Positions 59,644 to 64,000 of a stretch of DNA of 64,000 bases are shown one piece after another (within the stretch, counting starts at the first letter, position 1; each line of letters opens with the position of its first letter). A model generated the notes under the pieces. That model did no database searches. It had not been told where the DNA came from and worked only from the letters and a program-made list of their open reading frames with translations. Where the stretch lies: assembly GCA_963795195.1 (NCBI GenBank), contig CAWCGU010000003.1:62001-126000 (forward strand), given 5' to 3'. The DNA comes from CAWCGU01 sp963795195 (GTDB taxonomy: Bacteria > Actinomycetota > Thermoleophilia > Solirubrobacterales > 70-9). The translations under genes were made by a program, and so were the position numbers.

Positions 59644-59805
59644 TGCCGCTCCCCCTTTTGCGAACCCCGATTCCCCTGTATCCGCAGCGACCAAGCTAAG
59701 AGCTGCCACCGAGCCGGTCAGTGACCGCGCTCACTTTGTGAGCGATCGCACGCGTCGCGCCCTTGACCCTAGCCCGCTAGCCCCTTGCGCCTATAGTCAC
59801 GCGGC

Positions 59806-60267
59806 GTGGCAGAGAGGCCCCCGAAACCCGTCGCCGCGGCCGTCGCCGAGACGGCCAGGCAGGTTGAAGCCGCCCGCACCCGCGGCAGCAGAGGCCGACG
59901 CGGCGGGCGGCCGTCCGACGTCTTCGGCGGCGAACTGCGCCGCCGCGACATCTTTCCGCTGCTGGTCTTGCACCTGATTGCGGCCGAGCCGGCCTATGGC
60001 AACCGCCTGATCGAAGAGATAGAGCGGATGACCAAGGGCGTGATCTCGGTCAACCCGAACACGATGTACCCGCTGCTGCGCGAGCTCGAGGCAAACGGAA
60101 TGATCGAGGGCCAGTGGGAGCACCCGGACCGCCGTACACGCCGCTTCTACTCGATCACCAGGGCCGGGCGGGCGGAGTACCGGCGCCTGCGAGGCGAGTT
60201 GAAGCCGTTCCTGGAATCGGTGATCAGCTCGATGACCCTGATCGAGCGCGAGATCTACGGAGAGTGA
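59806..60267 (+). CDS. PadR family transcriptional regulator
   Basis: 153 aa. An Arg/Gly-rich N-terminus of about 40 residues precedes the winged helix: RRRDIFPLLVLHLIAAEPAYGNRLIEEIERMTKG (residues about 45-78), VNPNTMYPLLRELEANGMIEG, and YSITRAGRAEYRRLR. GTG start at 59806. Followed 8 bp later by an SRPBCC gene that it may regulate. Confidence 0.92.
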   Translation: MAERPPKPVAAAVAETARQVEAARTRGSRGRRGGRPSDVFGGELRRRDIFPLLVLHLIAAEPAYGNRLIEEIERMTKGVISVNPNTMYPLLRELEANGMIEGQWEHPDRRTRRFYSITRAGRAEYRRLRGELKPFLESVISSMTLIEREIYGE

Positions 60268-60275
60268 GCGCCTGA

Positions 60276-60731
60276 GTGGGGCAGGTCGCGGCATCGGCGC
60301 TGATCGCGGCCTCTTTGGCCGAGGTCTGGGAGTTCTACTTCGACGCGGGCAGCTGGCCGCTCTGGGTCGACGGATTCGCCGCTGTGGAGAGCGTCGACGG
60401 CTATCCGCTTTCCGGCGGCGGCCTGGTCTGGACATCCGTTCCGGCCGGCCGCGGCCGAGTCTTTGAGAAGGTTCTCGAGCACGAGCCCCGCAGCCTGCAT
60501 CGCGTCAGCTTCAAGGACCCCGAAAGCAGTGGAGAGCAGAGCGCCCGCTTCTCGATCGAGCCGGGCAGCGACGGCGGAGCAACCCGCGTCAGCCTCGAGC
60601 TGAGCTACGAACCCAAAACGGGGGCGGGGCCTCTCTCCGGCGCCGTCGACTGGCTGTTCGTGCGCTCTCAGATGCGCCGTTCCCTCGAGCGCTCGCTGGC
60701 CCGGCTTCGCCTCGAGGTCGATCAGCGATAG
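60276..60731 (+). CDS. SRPBCC/START-like domain protein
   Basis: 151 aa polyketide-cyclase/dehydrase-like fold with a hydrophobic cavity: ALIAASLAEVWEFYFDAGSWPLWVDGF at the start and a C-terminal amphipathic helix (RSQMRRSLERSLARLRLEV). It binds a small hydrophobic ligand. GTG start, 8 bp after PadR; 4 bp before the FAD oxidase. Confidence 0.9.
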   Translation: MGQVAASALIAASLAEVWEFYFDAGSWPLWVDGFAAVESVDGYPLSGGGLVWTSVPAGRGRVFEKVLEHEPRSLHRVSFKDPESSGEQSARFSIEPGSDGGATRVSLELSYEPKTGAGPLSGAVDWLFVRSQMRRSLERSLARLRLEVDQR

Positions 60732-60735
60732 TTTG

Positions 60736-62137
60736 ATGAACACGCTGGCGACGATTGGAGATTTAGGGATGGGCAACGGGCTGACAGACGGATTCGAGGG
60801 TGCGGTGATCGGGCCGCCCGATCAGGACTACGAGAAGGCGCGCCGCGTCTTCAACGCAATGATCGATCGCCGCCCGGCGCTGATCGCGCAGTGCGCCAGT
60901 GCAGCGGACGTCAAGGCCGCCTTTGCACATGCGCGCAGCGAGGGGCTCGCCGTGGCCGTGCGCGGCGGCGGCCACAGCGTCGCCGGGGCATGTTCGGTTG
61001 ACGGCGGGCTGGTCATCGACATGAGGCGGATGAACGCGGTCGAGGTTGATCCCGAGGCGAAGACCGCCCGTGTCCAGGGCGGCGCGACCTGGGCGGACTT
61101 CGACGCGGCGACGCAACCGCACGGACTGGTCACGACGGGTGGCCGGGTCTCGACGACGGGCGTGGCGGGGCTCACCCTCGGCGGCGGCTCGGGATGGATC
61201 GAGCGCAAGTTCGGCCTGGCCTGCGACAACCTGCTCGCGGTCGATTTGATCACTCCGGACGGGCGCGAGATCATCGCCAGCGAGTCGGAGAACGCCGAGT
61301 TGTTCTGGGGGCTCCACGGCGCGGGCGGCAACTTCGGCGTCGCCACGTCCCTGACCTTCCGGTTGCACGACCTACCGGCATTCACAGCCGCCTTGATGCT
61401 CTGGCCGGCTGAGCGCGGGCGAGGAGATCTCGCGGCTTTACCGCGACCTCATCGAGGCGGGCGCTCCGGAGGAGCTGGGAGGCGGCGTCGCCTACCTGAC
61501 GGGGCCACCCGAGGAGTTCGTCGCGGAACCTCTGCATGGCCAGCGCTGTGCCGGTCTGATCGTCACCTTTGCCGGACCCGAAGCGCAGGCACGTGAGGTC
61601 ATCGACCCCTTCCTTGCTCTCCATCCGCCGGGCCTGATGATGGCGGAGATGCCGTACTCGGCCTTCCAGCAGGCGATCGACGATCCGCCGGGCTTTCGTA
61701 ACTACTGGTCGGCGCAACATCTCCAAACGCTTCCGGACGAGGCGCTGGCGCTCTACTGCTCCCAGGGCGAGGAGATGATCGTGCCCTCGCCGTCCCAGCA
61801 CCTGCTGGTGCCCTGGGGCGGTCAGGTCGAGCGCGATGCAGCGGCCTGGCCGCTACCGCACCGCGGCGCCAGCTGGGTCGTTCATCCATTCGGCCTCTGG
61901 GAGGACGAAGCCGACGACGAGCGCGGGATCGCCTGGGCTCGCAAGTCGGTCGCCGACCTTGAGCCGTACTCCACGGGCGCCGTCTACCTCAACTTCATCG
62001 GTGACGAGGGCGAGGATCGGGTGATCGCCGGGTTCGGAAGCGAGAACTACGATCGGCTGGCCGCGGTCAAGGCCGAGTACGACCCCGGCAACATCCTCAA
62101 CCTGCACCACGCCATTCGCCCGCTGGCGCCTGCCTGA
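60736..62137 (+). pseudogene. FAD-linked oxidase (berberine-bridge/BBE-like) with a frameshift
   Basis: N-terminal part from ATG 60736: FAD domain with RGGGHSVAGACSVDGGLVIDMRRMN (His for covalent FAD, about residue 75-80), QGGATWADFD and TLGGGSGWIERKFGLACDNLL. The C-terminal substrate/BBE part from about 61415 is in another frame (GEEISRLYRDLIEAG to NILNLHHAIRPLAPA), with NYWSAQHL and EYDPGNIL. The break is near 61410-61418 and one base restores the full about 467 aa. Family members oxidise sugars, alcohols or alkaloid-like compounds. Either decay or an assembly error. Confidence 0.8.
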
Positions 62138-62259
62138 GTCCCATCGCGGCCGACAACTCCTCGGCTGCCCGATAGCCTTCCGGCCCCGCCGGCCTCTGAC
62201 TTTCGTTTCGGGGCGGGCTCAAGCTGACCCACGTCACTCACCGGAGGTAATTCCCAGGC

Positions 62260-64000
62260 ATGTTCGTCTCTAAGGCTGCAGTTGTCGGTGCCGGCACGAT
62301 GGGAGGCGAGATCGCCCAACTGATCGCCGCCGCCGATATACCCGTGCTCCTCAAGGACATCGACCAGAAGTTCGTCGACCAGGGCCTGGAGAAGGCGCGC
62401 GAGGTGACCAAGGGCGGACTCGACCGCCTGGTCGCGAAGGAGAAGCTCACTTCCGAGCAGGCCGACGCCCAGCTCGAGCAGCTGATGGGCCGGATCACCG
62501 GGACCACCGACTACTCGGAGTTCGGCGACGTCGACTTCGTGATCGAGGCGGCGCCGGAGAAGATGGAGATCAAGCAGCAGGTGTTCGCCGAGCTCGACGC
62601 GGTCACGCCGGGCGGCGCGATCCTCGCCTCGAACACCTCTTCACTGTCGATCACTGAGATGGCCGACGTGACGCTGCGGCCCGAGAAGGTCGTCGGCTTC
62701 CACTTCTTCTACCCGGCGTCGGTGATGCCCTTGCTCGAGATCGTCGACGGCCTGCAGACCTCGCCGGAGACGCTGACCGCGGCTGTCAACTTCGCGATGG
62801 CAATTCGCAAGCAGCCGATCACCTGTGGCGAGGTACCCGGCTTCGTCGTCAATCGCATCCTCAACTCGGCCGTCGGCGAGATCTGGAGGGCCCAGGAGGA
62901 GGGCGGCCTCTCGATCAAGAAGATCGACGAGAGCGTCGCCGCGGCAAACGTCGCCCCGATGGGGCCGTTCATCCTCGTCGACCTGCTCGGCCTCGACACC
63001 GTGCTCCACGTCGCCGAGCATCTGCGCGAGTCCTATGGCGACCGCTTCTACGTCCACGAGGGGCACAAGAAGCTCGTCTCCGAAAAGAAGCTCGGTGCCA
63101 AGACGGGCGGCGACGGCTTCTACAAGGACGGCGAGCCGCAGATCCCAGGTGACGCCGATCCGCCCGATGATCTGGCCGACCTCTGGACCGCCAAGGCCTT
63201 CGTCGAGGCCTGCCTCGTGCTCGAGGAGGGTGCCTGCACGGTTCGCGAGATCGACCTCGGCCTGATGGCCGGAGCGGGGCTCGACCCCCGCCGCAACCTC
63301 TTCCCGCCGTTCTGGAAGGCCGATCTCGAAGGCCTGGACGCGACGCTCGAGCGCCTCGAGCGCCTCGAGGAGAAGCACGGCGAGCGCTTCGCACCGCCGG
63401 TGATTCTTCGGCGCCTGATAGCCCAGGGCAGGCTTGGGCTTAAGTCGGGCCAGGGTTTCTACGCCTACGCGCAGCCTGACGAAGGCGATCAGCCCGAGAA
63501 GGTCAAGCTCGAGACGCGCGGCGATGTTGCCATCGCCTGGCTTGCCAACCCGCCGATGAACGCAATTTCACCTGATGTGATTCGCGACCTCGGCGCCGTC
63601 TGGGAGAGGGTCAAGGCGTCCGGCGAAATCCGCGCGATGGTCATCGCCTCCTCGATGCCGGTCGTCTTCTCGGCCGGCGCAGATATCAAGGCGTTCACCC
63701 AGATGGACGAGGCCGGCGGCGAGAAGCTGATTCACGAGGGTCACGCTCTGCTGCGTGAGTTCGGTAGCAACCGGATCGCCACGGTCGCGGCCGTCAACGC
63801 GCTCGCATTCGGCGGGGGATGCGAGCTGGCGATGGCCTGCGACTTCCGGATTGTCGCCGAGTCGGCTGTCTTCGGCCAGCCGGAAATCAAGCTCGGGATC
63901 ATCCCCGGCTTCGGTGGCACCCAGCGGTTGCCTCGCCTCGTCGGCGAGTCAAAGGCCCTGGAAATGAACTTGATCGGCGACGCGGTGCTGGCCGGTGACG
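62260..64000 (+). CDS. 3-hydroxyacyl-CoA dehydrogenase / enoyl-CoA hydratase fusion, cut by window edge
   Basis: At least 580 codons, open to the edge. The N-terminal half is the dehydrogenase: VVGAGTMGGEIAQLIA (NAD, about residue 8), ASNTSSLSITEMA and HFFYPASVMPLLEIV (catalytic His, about 148), PGFVVNRILN, and GQGFYAYAQ. The enoyl-CoA hydratase part begins at about 415 (VAIAWLANPPMNAIS) with SAGADIKAF, NALAFGGGCELAMACDFRI and LGIIPGFGGTQRLPR. This order is the reverse of FadB/FadJ; similar reversed fusions occur in Archaea and some actinobacteria. GGAGG lies 13 bp before the ATG. Confidence 0.93.
   Translation, partial: MFVSKAAVVGAGTMGGEIAQLIAAADIPVLLKDIDQKFVDQGLEKAREVTKGGLDRLVAKEKLTSEQADAQLEQLMGRITGTTDYSEFGDVDFVIEAAPEKMEIKQQVFAELDAVTPGGAILASNTSSLSITEMADVTLRPEKVVGFHFFYPASVMPLLEIVDGLQTSPETLTAAVNFAMAIRKQPITCGEVPGFVVNRILNSAVGEIWRAQEEGGLSIKKIDESVAAANVAPMGPFILVDLLGLDTVLHVAEHLRESYGDRFYVHEGHKKLVSEKKLGAKTGGDGFYKDGEPQIPGDADPPDDLADLWTAKAFVEACLVLEEGACTVREIDLGLMAGAGLDPRRNLFPPFWKADLEGLDATLERLERLEEKHGERFAPPVILRRLIAQGRLGLKSGQGFYAYAQPDEGDQPEKVKLETRGDVAIAWLANPPMNAISPDVIRDLGAVWERVKASGEIRAMVIASSMPVVFSAGADIKAFTQMDEAGGEKLIHEGHALLREFGSNRIATVAAVNALAFGGGCELAMACDFRIVAESAVFGQPEIKLGIIPGFGGTQRLPRLVGESKALEMNLIGDAVLAGD

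Noticed and set aside
1..64000. CRISPR arrays, tRNA or rRNA genes, prophage or integrase signals
   Set aside because: No regularly spaced repeats, T-loop motifs in a cloverleaf context, rRNA-like stretches or phage genes were seen; the only mobile-element gene is the RAYT.

Overview
The window is high-GC DNA with dense, short-gapped genes, frequent GTG/TTG starts and 1-4 bp start/stop overlaps. The gene content suggests a soil-type actinobacterium, probably class Thermoleophilia (Solirubrobacterales-like). The pointers are a group 1h-type NiFe hydrogenase cluster with its actinobacterial DUF5947/DUF6084 accessory genes, a DUF6529-cytochrome c pair, an ArsA-HSP20 ATPase, a zinc-ribbon class III cyclase-ATPase, a ydaO (c-di-AMP) riboswitch and many acyl-CoA genes. 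The taxonomic placement is inference.

Region 1 (1-14469, minus strand) is one long hydrogenase operon read right to left: hypC, a second hypC-like gene, hypD, hypE, small subunit, large subunit, NifU/CxxC-ribbon protein, DUF5947, DUF6084, a 386-aa protein of unknown function, maturation protease, hypA, hypB, a tandem-SIS protein, and hypF cut by the left edge. It encodes an uptake hydrogenase of the type used for trace H2 oxidation, together with cofactor assembly (HypCDEF make Fe(CN)2CO, HypAB insert Ni, the protease trims the large subunit). Three different palindromic repeats lie inside coding sequence here (two in hypF, one in the SIS gene) without breaking the frames.

Region 2 (14.5-32.6 kb) holds TetR regulators, an aldolase-type enzyme, an MBL-fold hydrolase, a PlsC acyltransferase, an alpha/beta hydrolase, and a fatty-acid/CoA block (two acyl-CoA synthetases, thiolase, acyl-CoA dehydrogenase, SDR, enoyl-CoA hydratase). 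A REP-associated tyrosine transposase (RAYT) flanked by two copies of its palindrome sits between the acyl-CoA dehydrogenase and a fadD-like gene. Exported proteins, a small cytochrome c/DUF6529 membrane pair and an amidase follow.

Region 3 (32.6-47.5 kb) is mixed: a multicopper oxidase lipoprotein overlapping tail-to-tail with a cytochrome P450, an acidic coiled-coil protein, a CoA-transferase, an FHA protein, a cupredoxin, a cold-shock protein, a FAD amine-oxidase type enzyme, a candidate structured RNA with an intrinsic terminator (about 44.15-44.29 kb), Bcp peroxiredoxin, Nudix, and an M23 peptidase preceded by a c-di-AMP riboswitch.

Region 4 (47.5-64 kb) contains a cluster of single-base frameshifts in an alpha/beta hydrolase and a cyclase/AAA/TPR protein, then the ArsA-HSP20 ATPase, a lipoprotein, two unrelated CaCA-type cation exchangers separated by another RAYT-type palindrome, an acyl-CoA dehydrogenase behind a 20-bp perfect palindrome (likely TetR operator), PadR, SRPBCC, a frameshifted FAD oxidase, and a 3-hydroxyacyl-CoA dehydrogenase/enoyl-CoA hydratase fusion running off the right edge. 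No tRNA, rRNA or CRISPR array was seen, and no gene-free stretch exceeds about 300 bases.
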